Below the pieces are notes generated by a model. It ran no database searches, was not told where the DNA came from, and saw only the letters and a list, made by a program, of their open reading frames with translations. The position numbers and the translations under genes were made by a program. Positions 18,974 through 27,754 of a DNA stretch of 64,000 nucleotides are shown here, in pieces. Position 1 is the first letter of the stretch. Each line of letters starts with the position of its first letter. The stretch spans positions 248,001 through 312,000 of the forward strand of contig NZ_JAFCJE010000001.1 in the NCBI RefSeq assembly GCF_018131185.1, written 5' to 3'. The stretch is from Bradyrhizobium diazoefficiens. Lineage in GTDB: Bacteria; Pseudomonadota; Alphaproteobacteria; Rhizobiales; Xanthobacteraceae.

Positions 18974-19870
18974 ATGGCAACGGCGCACACCAAGCATCAC
19001 GACTATCACCTGGTCGATCCCTCTCCGTGGCCGGCCGTCGGTTCGCTCTCGGCCTTCATCATGGCGGTCGGTGCGATCGCCTGGATGCATCACATGTTCT
19101 CGGCCGCGCCGATCGTGTTCGGCGTCGGCACCGTCGGCGTGCTCTACACCATGGCGAGCTGGTGGGGCGATGTGATCAAGGAAGCCCAGTACAAGGGCGA
19201 CCACACCCGCGTCGTGCAGTTGCATCACCGCTACGGCATGATCCTGTTCATCGCCTCCGAGGTGATGTTCTTCGTCGCCTGGTTCTGGGCCTATTTCAAC
19301 GCCGCGCTGTTTCCCGCCGACGCCGTCCACGCCACCCGCGATGCCGTATTCGGCTGCGGCCTCGGCACCCAGGCCGGGGCCTGCGCCGTGCCGGGCACCT
19401 GGCCGCCGAAGGGCATCGAGACTTTCGATCCCTGGCATCTGCCGCTCCTGAACACGCTGATCCTGCTCACGTCGGGCACCACCGTGACCTGGGCGCACCA
19501 TGCGCTGCTCGAGAACGATCGCCAGGGCCTGAAATACGGCCTGATCCTCACCGTCGTGCTCGGCGCGCTCTTCACCTGCGTGCAGGCCTATGAGTACAGC
19601 CACGCGGCGTTCTCGTTCGGTGGCAACGTCTATGGCGCGACCTTCTTCATGGCGACCGGCTTCCACGGCTTCCATGTGCTGGTCGGTACCATTTTCCTGC
19701 TGGTGTGCCTGATCCGCGCCTATGCCGGCCACTTCACACCGAAACAGCACCTCGGCTTCGAGTTTGCCGCCTGGTACTGGCACTTCGTCGACGTGGTCTG
19801 GCTGTTCCTGTTCCTCTGCATTTACGTCTGGGGACACGGCGCCGAGTCCATGGCCCACGGCGCGCACTGA
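18974..19870 (+). CDS. coxC: Cytochrome c oxidase subunit III
   Basis: The third core subunit of the aa3 oxidase: 298 residues, seven predicted membrane segments, no redox centres, stabilises subunit I and proton uptake. Typical motifs are [14 protein letters not shown] at the N-terminus, [21 protein letters not shown] with the conserved membrane Glu, [12 protein letters not shown], and [14 protein letters not shown] followed by [15 protein letters not shown]. It closes the structural genes; a terminator hairpin follows 22 bp after the stop. Confidence 0.97.
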   Translation: MATAHTKHHDYHLVDPSPWPAVGSLSAFIMAVGAIAWMHHMFSAAPIVFGVGTVGVLYTMASWWGDVIKEAQYKGDHTRVVQLHHRYGMILFIASEVMFFVAWFWAYFNAALFPADAVHATRDAVFGCGLGTQAGACAVPGTWPPKGIETFDPWHLPLLNTLILLTSGTTVTWAHHALLENDRQGLKYGLILTVVLGALFTCVQAYEYSHAAFSFGGNVYGATFFMATGFHGFHVLVGTIFLLVCLIRAYAGHFTPKQHLGFEFAAWYWHFVDVVWLFLFLCIYVWGHGAESMAHGAH

Positions 19871-19892
19871 GGCGCGCGACGAACCGATCAGC

Positions 19893-19916
19893 AAGGGCGG
19901 CCGCTGGGCCGCCCTT
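19893..19916 (+). terminator. Rho-independent terminator after coxC
   Basis: AAGGGCGGCC, loop GCTG, GGCCGCCCTT form a perfect 10-bp stem followed by a T-rich stretch (TCGCTTTT). It separates the cox structural cluster from the DUF983-surf1 pair. Confidence 0.85.
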
Positions 19917-19969
19917 TCGCTTTTGGGCAGCCGGAAGCTTCGACGAAAATTGTGATAGAGTTCGCCATC

Positions 19970-20371
19970 ATGAACGACACCGCCGGCAGGCCCGAGCCCG
20001 AAACCACAGTCTTGCAAAGCGCGCTGCGTGGGCTTGCCTGCAAATGTCCGCGCTGCGGCCAGGGCAAGCTCTATGCGGGCTTCCTGACGCTTGCCCCCGC
20101 CTGCGACCGCTGTGGCCTCGACTACGCCTTCATCGATGCCGGCGATGGTCCGGCGATCTTCATCATCATGCTGGCCGGCGGGATCGTCGTCGCGGCCGCA
20201 CTCATCGTCGAGGTCAAATACCAGCCGCCATACTGGCTGCATGCGGCGCTTTGGTTGCCGCTGATCCTGGCCACCACGCTGTTGCCGCTGCGTGCGATGA
20301 AGTCGCTGCTGATCGCGCTGCAATTCCACCACAAGGCGGCGCCGGGCCGGTTGGTCGACCGCGCGAAATGA
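19970..20371 (+). CDS. DUF983 family membrane protein
   Basis: A 133-residue protein. The N-terminal part has two Cys pairs, CKCPRCGQGKLY and CDRCGLDY, that look like a zinc ribbon. Two membrane helices follow (IFIIMLAGGIVVAAALIVEV and LHAALWLPLILATTLLPL). This matches the DUF983 family, found beside cox genes in alphaproteobacteria and of unknown biochemical role. The start is ATG 19970; a GTG at 19952 is an alternative. Its stop overlaps the surf1 start (ATGA), so the two are translationally coupled. Confidence 0.88.
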   Translation: MNDTAGRPEPETTVLQSALRGLACKCPRCGQGKLYAGFLTLAPACDRCGLDYAFIDAGDGPAIFIIMLAGGIVVAAALIVEVKYQPPYWLHAALWLPLILATTLLPLRAMKSLLIALQFHHKAAPGRLVDRAK

Positions 20372-21120
20372 ACGAGCCTGCGCGCAAGCCCCGCGTGGCC
20401 GGCTTCGCGCTGTTCACGCTGTTCCTGACGGCCGTCTTCGTCGCGCTCGGCGTCTGGCAATTGCAGCGGCGAACGGCCAAGCACGAGCTGATCGCGGCAC
20501 TCACCGAGCGTCTCGCGGAAGCCCCTGTCGCGCTGCCGCCGCCGGCGCAATGGGCCGCGCTGAATCCCGCACGCGACGAATTCCGACGCGTCAGCTTCAC
20601 CGCCACCTACGCAGCGTTGCCCGATGCGATGGTCTATTCCTCCGGCTCGGCGGTGCGCAAGGACGCCTCCGGACCGGGCACCTGGGCGTTCCTGCCGGCG
20701 CGGCTTCCCAGCGGCGAAACAGTCGTGATCGATGCGGGCTTCGTCGAGAACACCATGCAGGATCGCAGCGTCGAGGACCGCGCGGTGAAGAAGCTCGTCA
20801 CCGGGCAGCCGGTCGCGCTCACCGGTTATCTGCGCTTTCCCGAGGCGGCCGGCTGGCTGACGCCGGCGGAGAATCGCGACAAGCGGCTCTGGTTCGTGCG
20901 CGATCATCTGGCAATGGCGGGCGCGCTCGGCTGGGGTGCGGTTGCGCCGTTCTATGTCGATCTCGAGCAGCCGGCGTCCGAGAACGGCATTCCGCGCGTG
21001 GGACCGCTCGACGTGCATCTGAAGGACGATCACCTGCAATATGCCATCACCTGGTTCACGCTCGCAGGCGCCGTGCTGATCGCCTTTGCCGTGTGGGCAA
21101 GAGGCCGGCGGCAGAGCTGA
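20368..21120 (+). CDS. SURF1 family protein (heme A insertion / oxidase assembly)
   Basis: A 250-residue protein of the Surf1/Shy1 family, which helps place heme a into subunit I. Two membrane helices at the termini (FALFTLFLTAVFVALGVWQLQRR and ITWFTLAGAVLIAFAVWARG) flank a large extracytoplasmic domain with GVWQLQRR, PGTWAFLPARL, VIDAGFV and PFYVDLE, in the usual Surf1 order. It overlaps the DUF983 gene by the ATGA junction and lies after coxC, completing the oxidase assembly set. Confidence 0.94.
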   Translation: MNEPARKPRVAGFALFTLFLTAVFVALGVWQLQRRTAKHELIAALTERLAEAPVALPPPAQWAALNPARDEFRRVSFTATYAALPDAMVYSSGSAVRKDASGPGTWAFLPARLPSGETVVIDAGFVENTMQDRSVEDRAVKKLVTGQPVALTGYLRFPEAAGWLTPAENRDKRLWFVRDHLAMAGALGWGAVAPFYVDLEQPASENGIPRVGPLDVHLKDDHLQYAITWFTLAGAVLIAFAVWARGRRQS

Positions 21121-21237
21121 TCTCGTCGGAGGTCCCCCGAGGGGAACCCGGTATCGCCCGGGGTATATTATTCAGCGCACATTCACGAGTGTGGTCCTAA
21201 GCCGCCGGTAGTGTCCCGCGGCAGACAGGATTGCGGC

Positions 21238-21606
21238 GTGAGCGATTTCGATCAGATGGGAATTGTCGTCGACTGGGTGGACGCCTGCCGGAGGGGCGAC
21301 CTTGCGACGTTGCTCGACCTCTATGCGGACGATGCACAGGTCGAATGCACGTGTAACGGGGCGCGGCGCTATCGCGGCCGGAACGAGCTCGAGGCCTATT
21401 GGCAGCCGCGGCTCAGCGCCTTCTCCCTGGCGGGTTTCGGGCTGGAGGAGATCGGCCCAGTGTCCCACGGCGTCGATCTCGAATATTCCGTCGCCGGCGC
21501 GCTGCGCATTCACGCCTCGTTTCGCTTCAGCCCGGACGGCAAGATCCGCAGCACGCTGTGCGAGCCGGCGCGACAGAACGCGCTTGACGGCTGCTGCGCA
21601 TGCTAG
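21238..21606 (+). CDS. NTF2-like / SnoaL-like protein
   Basis: A 122-residue protein with the NTF2-fold pattern: VVDWVDACRRGDLATLLDLYADDAQVEC, a strand with YRGRNELEAYW, and RIHASFRFSPDGKIRS near the end. The function is unknown. The start is GTG 21238, with GACAGGA 8 bases upstream. It ends unusually with CCAC, four residues of which three are Cys. It is convergent with, and its stop overlaps, the histidine kinase on the other strand (shared bases 21603-21606). Confidence 0.75.
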   Translation: MSDFDQMGIVVDWVDACRRGDLATLLDLYADDAQVECTCNGARRYRGRNELEAYWQPRLSAFSLAGFGLEEIGPVSHGVDLEYSVAGALRIHASFRFSPDGKIRSTLCEPARQNALDGCCAC

Positions 21607-22964
21607 CCGCCGACCGGCACCTCGCGTGCGGGTTCGGCCGGAAGGCGGCAGCGGACATAGGTTCGCCCATCCACGCGCAGCAGTGACAGCGATCCGCTGA
21701 GCGCACGCACGCGCTCATGCATGCCGGTCAGGCCACGGCCGAAGACATTGTCGGCGGGAAAGCCGCCGCCGTCGTCGGAGATCTCGATCACCAGCGCCTC
21801 GCCGCTGACGGTCGCCTGGACATGGGCGCTGCTGGCCCTGGCGTGGCGCAGCACGTTGGTCAGTGCCTCCTGGATCACCCGATAGATGGTCCGAGCCAAC
21901 GGCCCGTCGATCACGTTGAGATCGGGATCGATCGCATCCGTCAGGACGACATGCGGCGCCTGCTTGCGAAAGTTTCGGAGCAGCGTCTGCACGCTGGCCG
22001 CAAGGCCCAGCTCCTCGATGTAGAGCGGCCGCAGCCGATCGAGGATCCGGCGGTTGGTCTGCTGGAGCGCCTCGACCGATTGCAGCACCTCCTGGGCCGA
22101 GTTGCCGAGATTTCCCACCGGAGGCGAGGCTTCGATCAGCGCGATCGTACCGGCGCGGATGCTGAACAGCAGCGGCCCGAGTTCGTCATGCAATTCGCGG
22201 GCGAGATCACGCCGCTCGTCGTCCTGGAGCGACACCAGGCGGTGCATCAGATCGCGATTGTCCTGGCTCAATTGCGCCAGCGTTGCAGCCAGCGCATTTG
22301 CTTCCATACAGCTCCGCCGAATCTCCGACGGTCCTCCGACCGGGATCGGCTTTGCGTAGTCGCCCCGCCGCATCCGCGTCAGGCCTTCACCGAGATGCTG
22401 CAGGGGACGAAGGGTCGATCCCGCGAAGACGTATGCGATAATCCCGGTGAGCACCGTCAGTATGGCGACGAGGCTGGCTAGCGCCAGGAAGCCGATCCAT
22501 TTCTCGAACAGGTCGGCTGAGAGGTCCGGCAGGAACACGATGTCGCCGATACGTTTGCCATCGATCAGCACCGGGGCCACAGCATCCGTGTCCGGTACCA
22601 TGACCAGGTTGATGAACCACTGTGGTACAGCTTTAAGGTTGTGTCTGTCGTTCGTTGGCGAAGGCACAGTCGTACCTTCCGCGGACCGGAATTGGATGTC
22701 CGAGGACGTGGTCAAGGATTGGACAAAGGCGTCGAGAATCTTCTGCGGATTGTCCGACGCGCGCAAAGTGCTGTTGAGCGCGGTGGCGATCGTTCGGATC
22801 GAACGTCGCGCCGGCTCGTTCTCGTTGGCCAACTGACCGCTTGCGAAGATGTGGAGCAGCACTCCGCCCAGGATCAGGGCTGCAAGAAAGCTCGCGCCGA
22901 GTGGAAGAAACAGTTGCGTTCTGAACGAGAGTCGTTGCCACATTAGGTCAATTCTAACGCTCAT
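21603..22964 (-). CDS. Sensor histidine kinase (HisKA_3 / NarX type)
   Basis: A 453-residue membrane kinase. TM1 (LFLPLGASFLAALILGGVLLHIF) and TM2 (about 157-181) flank a periplasmic sensor domain of ~110 residues. A HAMP segment follows (STLRPLQHLGEGLTRMRRGDYAKPI), then the HisKA_3 box with phospho-accepting His259 in LARELHDELGPLL, and a HATPase_c with DGGGFPADNVFGRGLTGMHER. The first ATG 22964 has AGAGAAAA upstream; ATG 22943 has none. It is divergent from a NarL-type regulator 64 bp away, its evident partner. The signal is unknown. Confidence 0.93.
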   Translation of the reverse strand: MSVRIDLMWQRLSFRTQLFLPLGASFLAALILGGVLLHIFASGQLANENEPARRSIRTIATALNSTLRASDNPQKILDAFVQSLTTSSDIQFRSAEGTTVPSPTNDRHNLKAVPQWFINLVMVPDTDAVAPVLIDGKRIGDIVFLPDLSADLFEKWIGFLALASLVAILTVLTGIIAYVFAGSTLRPLQHLGEGLTRMRRGDYAKPIPVGGPSEIRRSCMEANALAATLAQLSQDNRDLMHRLVSLQDDERRDLARELHDELGPLLFSIRAGTIALIEASPPVGNLGNSAQEVLQSVEALQQTNRRILDRLRPLYIEELGLAASVQTLLRNFRKQAPHVVLTDAIDPDLNVIDGPLARTIYRVIQEALTNVLRHARASSAHVQATVSGEALVIEISDDGGGFPADNVFGRGLTGMHERVRALSGSLSLLRVDGRTYVRCRLPAEPAREVPVGG

Positions 22965-23028
22965 CGACGGAATTTTCTCTTTCCATTTGTTCCCGCCGGT
23001 CTATGAGTCAAGAAAAAGCGAGTGCGCG

Positions 23029-23673
23029 ATGCAAGATACTGCCAAGCCGGGTACCCGGGTCCTTATCGTGGATGACCATCCCGTGGTGCTGTCCGGTTGC
23101 CGCACCCTGTTCGCTTCGGACCATTCGATTCGTATCGATGAGGCGACGGACGCCAAGTCCGGACATCGCGCCTATGTCAGCAAGCGGCCGGACGTCACCG
23201 TGATCGATATCAGCCTGCCCGATGTCTCCGGCTTCGAGCTGATGCGACGCATCCGCAAGGACGATCCCGACGCCAAGATCATCATGTTCAGCATGAACGA
23301 CGATCCGGCTTTCGTGGTGAGGGCAGTCGAGCTCGGGGCTCAGGGCTATGTCTCCAAGGGCGACGATCCCAGGATTTTGCTGAAAGCGGTGCGCAAGGTG
23401 GTCGCAGGCGACAACTTCATCTCGCCGCAGCTTGCGGAAGCCGTGACGTTTTCCGGCGCGGCGATCAAGGCCAACCCGGCCTCGCAGATGACGCCGAGGG
23501 AGCTCGAAATTCTCCGCCTGCTTGGACGCGGCGACAAGATCGTGGAAGTCGCCGAGGCGCTTGGCATCTCCTACAAGACGGTCGCCAACACCACGTCTCT
23601 GCTCAAGCAGAAGCTGGGGGCCAAGAACCATTCCGACCTGATCAGGATCGCGGTGGAAATCGGGATGAACTGA
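23029..23673 (+). CDS. NarL/LuxR family response regulator
   Basis: A 214-residue two-component regulator. The receiver domain shows the acidic pair DD at 15-16, phospho-acceptor Asp60 (VIDISLP), and Lys110 (GYVSKGDD). The C-terminal LuxR-type helix-turn-helix runs from MTPRELEILRLLGRGDKIVEVAEALGISYKTVANTTSLLKQKLG. Start 23029 is taken because the upstream frame runs into the divergent promoter region; the ribosome-binding site is weak. It pairs with the divergent HisKA_3 kinase. The target genes are not evident from the neighbourhood. Confidence 0.93.
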   Translation: MQDTAKPGTRVLIVDDHPVVLSGCRTLFASDHSIRIDEATDAKSGHRAYVSKRPDVTVIDISLPDVSGFELMRRIRKDDPDAKIIMFSMNDDPAFVVRAVELGAQGYVSKGDDPRILLKAVRKVVAGDNFISPQLAEAVTFSGAAIKANPASQMTPRELEILRLLGRGDKIVEVAEALGISYKTVANTTSLLKQKLGAKNHSDLIRIAVEIGMN

Positions 23674-24007
23674 CGTCGCCGGGCGCGAGGGCACGGACAC
23701 GCCGCGCGGGCCCTGCAGGTCGGGTCCTACCGGCCCGGCCACTGCCAGCCCGGAAGCACCGAACCGGCTACTTCAGGATGCAGCCGGTTCGGCGGGACGG
23801 ATCGGCGCCAGCGTGCAGCCGGGCAATGCATGGACACCGCCGACACCCATCCGCGGAAACAATGAGCCGAGCGGGCAATCGTTCCGGTGCTGTCGGGATA
23901 AGACGGCAATCGACGGAGCAAATGCGCTCAAGCTCGCTCAAGAGAGACGTAAGCTTATCGGGAAAAATAGGAACATCGTCCCGCGCCCGTCGTTTCGCTC
24001 TTGACGA

Positions 24008-24139
24008 TTTCGTGACGGGCGACGAAAGCTTGGCGGACAAAGTTTCAGCGGGGACGCCACCCCGAAAGAGGCAAACCGGTCTGCACATGTCAACGACAGA
24101 CCTTCCAAGAGAGGGCTGCGGCATCGCCGCAGCCCTTTT
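24008..24139 (+). ncRNA. Candidate small RNA with four stem-loops
   Basis: Successive hairpins are: TTTCGT/ACGAAA (24008-24013, 24022-24027); CGGGG/CCCCG (24049-24053, 24060-24064); GGTCTG/CAGACC (24078-24083, 24097-24102); and a terminator (24112-24136) followed by TTT. Spacing is compact and no reading frame spans it. The terminator is too far from the upstream gene to belong simply to it. The 5' end is not defined by the sequence. I do not recognise a named RNA family; a long 3' UTR of the response regulator is the alternative. Confidence 0.4.
24112..24139 (+). terminator. Rho-independent terminator
   Basis: AGGGCTGCGG, loop CATCG, CCGCAGCCCT is a perfect 10-bp stem followed by TTTCG. It lies 149 bp upstream of the threonine synthase start. 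Confidence 0.85.
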
Positions 24140-24287
24140 CGCTTGGGACGGGTGCAGACGGGAAGCGGTTTCCTGATGCCGCAAAACACTTTAAGGTGGC
24201 CCAAAGCCTCTGGCTGGTAACAAGTAATTTTGTAAAATCAAAGGCTTACAGATCGCGCAAAAGCCCGGTCGGCCTTTGGAGGGCAGT

Positions 24288-25706
24288 TTGACTCGCTATA
24301 TCTCGACCCGGGGCGAAGCCCCCGAACTCGGCTTCTGCGACGTGATGCTGACCGGGCTCGCCAGGGATGGCGGCCTGTATGTGCCGACCACCTGGCCGCA
24401 ACTCTCCACCGAGACGATCGCCGGCTTTTTCGGCCGTCCCTATTGGGAGGTCGCGGTCGATGTGATTCGTCCCTTCGCGGGCGGGGAGATCAGCGACGCC
24501 GAGCTCGGCCGCATGGCAAACGAGGCCTATGCGACCTTCCGGCATCCGGCGGTGGTGCCGTTGCGCCAGATGTCGCCGCATCAGTTCGTGCTGGAGCTGT
24601 TCCACGGTCCGACGCTCGCCTTCAAGGACGTGGCGATGCAGCTGATCTCGCGGCTGATGGACCACGTGCTCGCCAAGCGCGGCCAACGCACCACCATCGT
24701 GGTTGCCACCTCCGGCGATACCGGCGGCGCGGCGGTCGAAGCCTTCGCCGGCCTCGAGAATGTGGATCTCATCGTGCTGTTTCCGCACGGCCGCATCTCC
24801 GAAGTGCAGCGGCGGATGATGACCTCGACGGGCGCGGCCAATGTCCATGCGCTCGCGGTTGAAGGCAATTTCGACGACTGCCAGGCGCTCGTGAAGGGAA
24901 TGTTCAACAACCATCGCTTCCGCGATGCGACCTCGCTGTCCGGCGTCAATTCCATCAACTGGGCGCGCATCGTCGCCCAGGTGGTCTACTATTTCACCTC
25001 GGCCGTTGCCGTCGGCGCGCCGGCGCGCGCGGTGGATTTCGTCGTGCCGACCGGCAATTTCGGCGACATCTTTGCCGGCTATGTCGCCAAGCGCATGGGC
25101 TTGCCGGTGCGTACCCTTCGCATCGCCGCCAACGTCAACGACATCCTGGCCCGCACGCTGAAGACCGGGATCTACGAGGTGCGCGAGGTGCATGCGACGG
25201 CATCGCCGTCGATGGACATCCAGATCTCGTCGAATTTCGAGCGGCTGCTGTTCGAGGCCGGCCGGCGCGATGCGGCGGGCGTACGCCGTCTGATGGATTC
25301 GCTGAAGCAGTCAGGACGTTTCGTGCTGCCCGATGCGACGCTGGCCGCAATCCGCGAGGAGTTCGACGCCGGGCGCGCCGATGAGACCGAGACCGCGGCC
25401 GCGATCCGCGCCGGTTGGCGCGAGGCGGGCGAACTGGTCGATCCCCATACGGCGGTGGCGCTTGCGGTCGCCGACCGCGACACCACCGACACGAGGGTGC
25501 CGAGCATCGTGCTCTCCACCGCCCATCCGGCCAAATTCCCCGACGCTGTCGAGGCGGCCTGCGGCCAGCGGCCGCAATTGCCCGCCTGGCTCGACGGATT
25601 GATGACCAAATCCGAACACATGAAGGTGATGAAGAACGATCAGGCCGAGATCGAGCGGTTCGTGCTGTCGGTCAGCCGCGCCGCAAAGCAAGGAGTTGCC
25701 GGATGA
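24288..25706 (+). CDS. thrC: Threonine synthase
   Basis: PLP-dependent conversion of O-phosphohomoserine to threonine. The 472-residue protein begins MTRYISTRGEAPELGFCDVML, typical of the fungal/proteobacterial class-II threonine synthases. The PLP lysine is Lys113 in HGPTLAFKDVAMQL, followed by VVATSGDTGGAAVEAF for the phosphate-binding loop. The start is TTG 24288, supported by GGAGG 5 bases upstream and by the family N-terminus; an upstream TTG at 24276 lacks both. The stop overlaps the M16 peptidase start (ATGA), so the two are coupled. Confidence 0.95.
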   Translation: MTRYISTRGEAPELGFCDVMLTGLARDGGLYVPTTWPQLSTETIAGFFGRPYWEVAVDVIRPFAGGEISDAELGRMANEAYATFRHPAVVPLRQMSPHQFVLELFHGPTLAFKDVAMQLISRLMDHVLAKRGQRTTIVVATSGDTGGAAVEAFAGLENVDLIVLFPHGRISEVQRRMMTSTGAANVHALAVEGNFDDCQALVKGMFNNHRFRDATSLSGVNSINWARIVAQVVYYFTSAVAVGAPARAVDFVVPTGNFGDIFAGYVAKRMGLPVRTLRIAANVNDILARTLKTGIYEVREVHATASPSMDIQISSNFERLLFEAGRRDAAGVRRLMDSLKQSGRFVLPDATLAAIREEFDAGRADETETAAAIRAGWREAGELVDPHTAVALAVADRDTTDTRVPSIVLSTAHPAKFPDAVEAACGQRPQLPAWLDGLMTKSEHMKVMKNDQAEIERFVLSVSRAAKQGVAG

Positions 25707-26992
25707 GCGTCGAGATTTCCAAGCTTGCCTCCGGCCTCACCGTCGTCACCGACAAGATGCCCCATCTCGAGACTGCGGCGCTCGGCGTCTGGGCCGGCGT
25801 CGGCGGACGCGACGAGAAGCCGAACGAGCACGGCATTTCGCATCTGCTCGAGCACATGGCGTTCAAGGGCACGACCAAGCGCTCCTCGCGCGAGATCGTC
25901 GAGGAGATCGAAGCGGTCGGCGGCGACCTCAATGCCGGCACCTCGACCGAGACCACATCCTATTATGCGCGGGTGCTCAAGGCCGACGTGCCGCTCGCGC
26001 TCGACGTGCTCGCCGACATCCTCGCCAACCCCGCCTTCGAGGCCGACGAGCTGGAGCGCGAGAAGAACGTCATCGTGCAGGAGATCGGGGCCGCGCAGGA
26101 TACGCCCGACGACGTCGTGTTCGAGCATCTCAACGAGCTCTGCTATCCCGACCAGCCGATGGGCCGCTCGCTGCTCGGCACGGCCAAGACGCTGCGCGCC
26201 TTCAACCGCGACATGCTGCGCGGCTACCTCTCGACGCATTATCGCGGCCCCGACATGGTCGTGGCGGCGGCCGGCGCGGTCGATCACAGCCAGGTGGTCG
26301 CCGAGGCCGAGAAGCGCTTTGCCAGTTTCGAGGGGACGCCGGGCCCGAAGCCGCAAACCGCCCAGTTCGGCAAGGGCGGCGCCAAGGTGGTGCATCGCGA
26401 GCTGGAGCAGGCGCATCTGACGCTGGCGCTGGAAGGCGTGCCGCAGAGCGACTTGTCGCTGTTCTCTCTTCAGGTCTTCACCAACATCCTCGGCGGCGGA
26501 ATGTCATCGCGTCTGTTCCAGGAGGTGCGCGAGAAGCGCGGCCTCTGCTACTCCATCTATTCGTTCCACGCGCCTTATACCGATACCGGCTTCTTCGGCC
26601 TCTACACCGGCACCGATCCGGCCGATGCGCCGGAGATGATGGAGGTCGTGGTCGACATCATGAATGATTCGGTGGAGACGCTGACCGAGGCCGAGATTGC
26701 GCGGGCCAAGGCACAGATGAAGGCTGGCCTGCTGATGGCGCTGGAGAGCTGCTCTTCCCGCGCCGAGCAGCTCGCCCGGCATGTGCTGGCCTATGGCCGG
26801 CCGCAGACGGTCGAGGAGCTGGTCAGCCGGATCGAGGCGGTCAGCGTCGAATCCACCCGGGACGCGGCGCGTGCGCTGTTGTCGCGGAGCCGCCCCGCCG
26901 TCGTCGCATTGGGCAGTGGCAGGGGTCTGGACACGGCGGTGTCTTTTGCGGAAGGATTGACCCGGGCGCGGGCCAAGGCGCGGCTGCATTAG
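25703..26992 (+). CDS. M16 family zinc peptidase (processing-peptidase-like)
   Basis: A 429-residue metallopeptidase of the pitrilysin/mitochondrial processing peptidase family. The inverted zinc motif HLLEH is at residues 47-51, with the third ligand Glu127 in NVIVQEI (HxxEHx75E). A second, non-catalytic M16 half follows (LTLALEGVPQSDLS, FTNILGGGMSSRLFQEVREKRGLCYS). Alphaproteobacteria commonly have this gene right after thrC. AGGAG lies 7 bases upstream of the ATG. Physiological substrates are not known with confidence. Confidence 0.94.
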   Translation: MSVEISKLASGLTVVTDKMPHLETAALGVWAGVGGRDEKPNEHGISHLLEHMAFKGTTKRSSREIVEEIEAVGGDLNAGTSTETTSYYARVLKADVPLALDVLADILANPAFEADELEREKNVIVQEIGAAQDTPDDVVFEHLNELCYPDQPMGRSLLGTAKTLRAFNRDMLRGYLSTHYRGPDMVVAAAGAVDHSQVVAEAEKRFASFEGTPGPKPQTAQFGKGGAKVVHRELEQAHLTLALEGVPQSDLSLFSLQVFTNILGGGMSSRLFQEVREKRGLCYSIYSFHAPYTDTGFFGLYTGTDPADAPEMMEVVVDIMNDSVETLTEAEIARAKAQMKAGLLMALESCSSRAEQLARHVLAYGRPQTVEELVSRIEAVSVESTRDAARALLSRSRPAVVALGSGRGLDTAVSFAEGLTRARAKARLH

Positions 26993-27033
26993 GAGCCGCG
27001 CGCGGGGCCCGATCTGCCCAGGGGAGCATCACC

Positions 27034-27621
27034 ATGGCCCTCTTTCGCCTGCCATCCAGTGGACCCGCCGCCCTCGCGCCGCGCGGCAACGGGCTGTTGT
27101 TGCGCGCGCCGCAGATGTCGGATTTCCTGCAATGGGCACATCTGCGTGAGTCCAGCCGCGACTACCTGACGCCCTGGGAGCCGATCTGGCCATCGGACGA
27201 TCTCACCCGCTCCGGCTTCCGCCGCCGTCTGCGCCGCTATTCCGAAGACATCGCCGCGGACCGTTCATACCCCTTTCTGATCTTCCGCGAGCTCGACGGG
27301 GCCATGGTCGGCGGCATCACGCTGGCCAACGTACGGCGGGGTATCGTGCAGGCCGGCACCATCGGCTATTGGGTCGGGCAACCTCATGCCCATCGCGGCT
27401 ACATGACGGCTGCGCTGCGGGTCCTCCTGCCGACGCTGTTCGGCGAGCTCAACCTGCACCGCGTCGAGGCAGCCTGCATCCCGACCAATGCGCCGTCGAT
27501 CCGGGTGCTGGAGAAGTGCGGCTTCTCCCGTGAGGGGCTGGCGCGCCGCTATCTCTGCATCAACGGGATCTGGCAGGATCATTTGCTGTTTGGCCTCTTG
27601 CACGAGGATTTCCGCGGCTGA
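27034..27621 (+). CDS. GNAT N-acetyltransferase (RimJ/RimL-like)
   Basis: A 195-residue acetyltransferase. The GNAT fold is visible with the acetyl-CoA segment GYWVGQPHAHRGYMTAALRVLLP and the C-terminal strand-helix AACIPTNAPSIRVLEKCGFSREGLARRYLCINGIWQDHLLFGLL. That ending is typical of RimJ/RimL ribosomal protein N-terminal acetyltransferases. It follows the M16 gene by 41 bp on the same strand and is probably co-transcribed with thrC and the peptidase. Confidence 0.9.
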   Translation: MALFRLPSSGPAALAPRGNGLLLRAPQMSDFLQWAHLRESSRDYLTPWEPIWPSDDLTRSGFRRRLRRYSEDIAADRSYPFLIFRELDGAMVGGITLANVRRGIVQAGTIGYWVGQPHAHRGYMTAALRVLLPTLFGELNLHRVEAACIPTNAPSIRVLEKCGFSREGLARRYLCINGIWQDHLLFGLLHEDFRG

Positions 27622-27754
27622 GCCCGTTCATTCATGTGACCAAAGTCTCTTTGGTCCCGCCTCGTTTGCTGCCTTGGGTTCGCCGATTTTGACGATATAA
27701 CGCGCAGGCCTGCCGGCGATCGGCCGGGGGTTTTGTCATGGAGTACGGGCTTTG

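Larger units (their letters stand above)
23674..24287. other. 614-bp intergenic region before threonine synthase
   Basis: No protein-coding frame here looks real (no family similarity, weak starts). The 3' half carries four successive stem-loops, the last with a T tract, 439 bp downstream of the response regulator stop. It therefore probably ends a separate short transcript; see the ncRNA candidate. The final ~150 bp should hold the threonine synthase promoter. Confidence 0.6.

Noticed and set aside
23778..24176. Plus-strand 132-residue frame in the thrC upstream gap
   Set aside because: No family resemblance, no ribosome-binding site, and it runs through a strong terminator hairpin.
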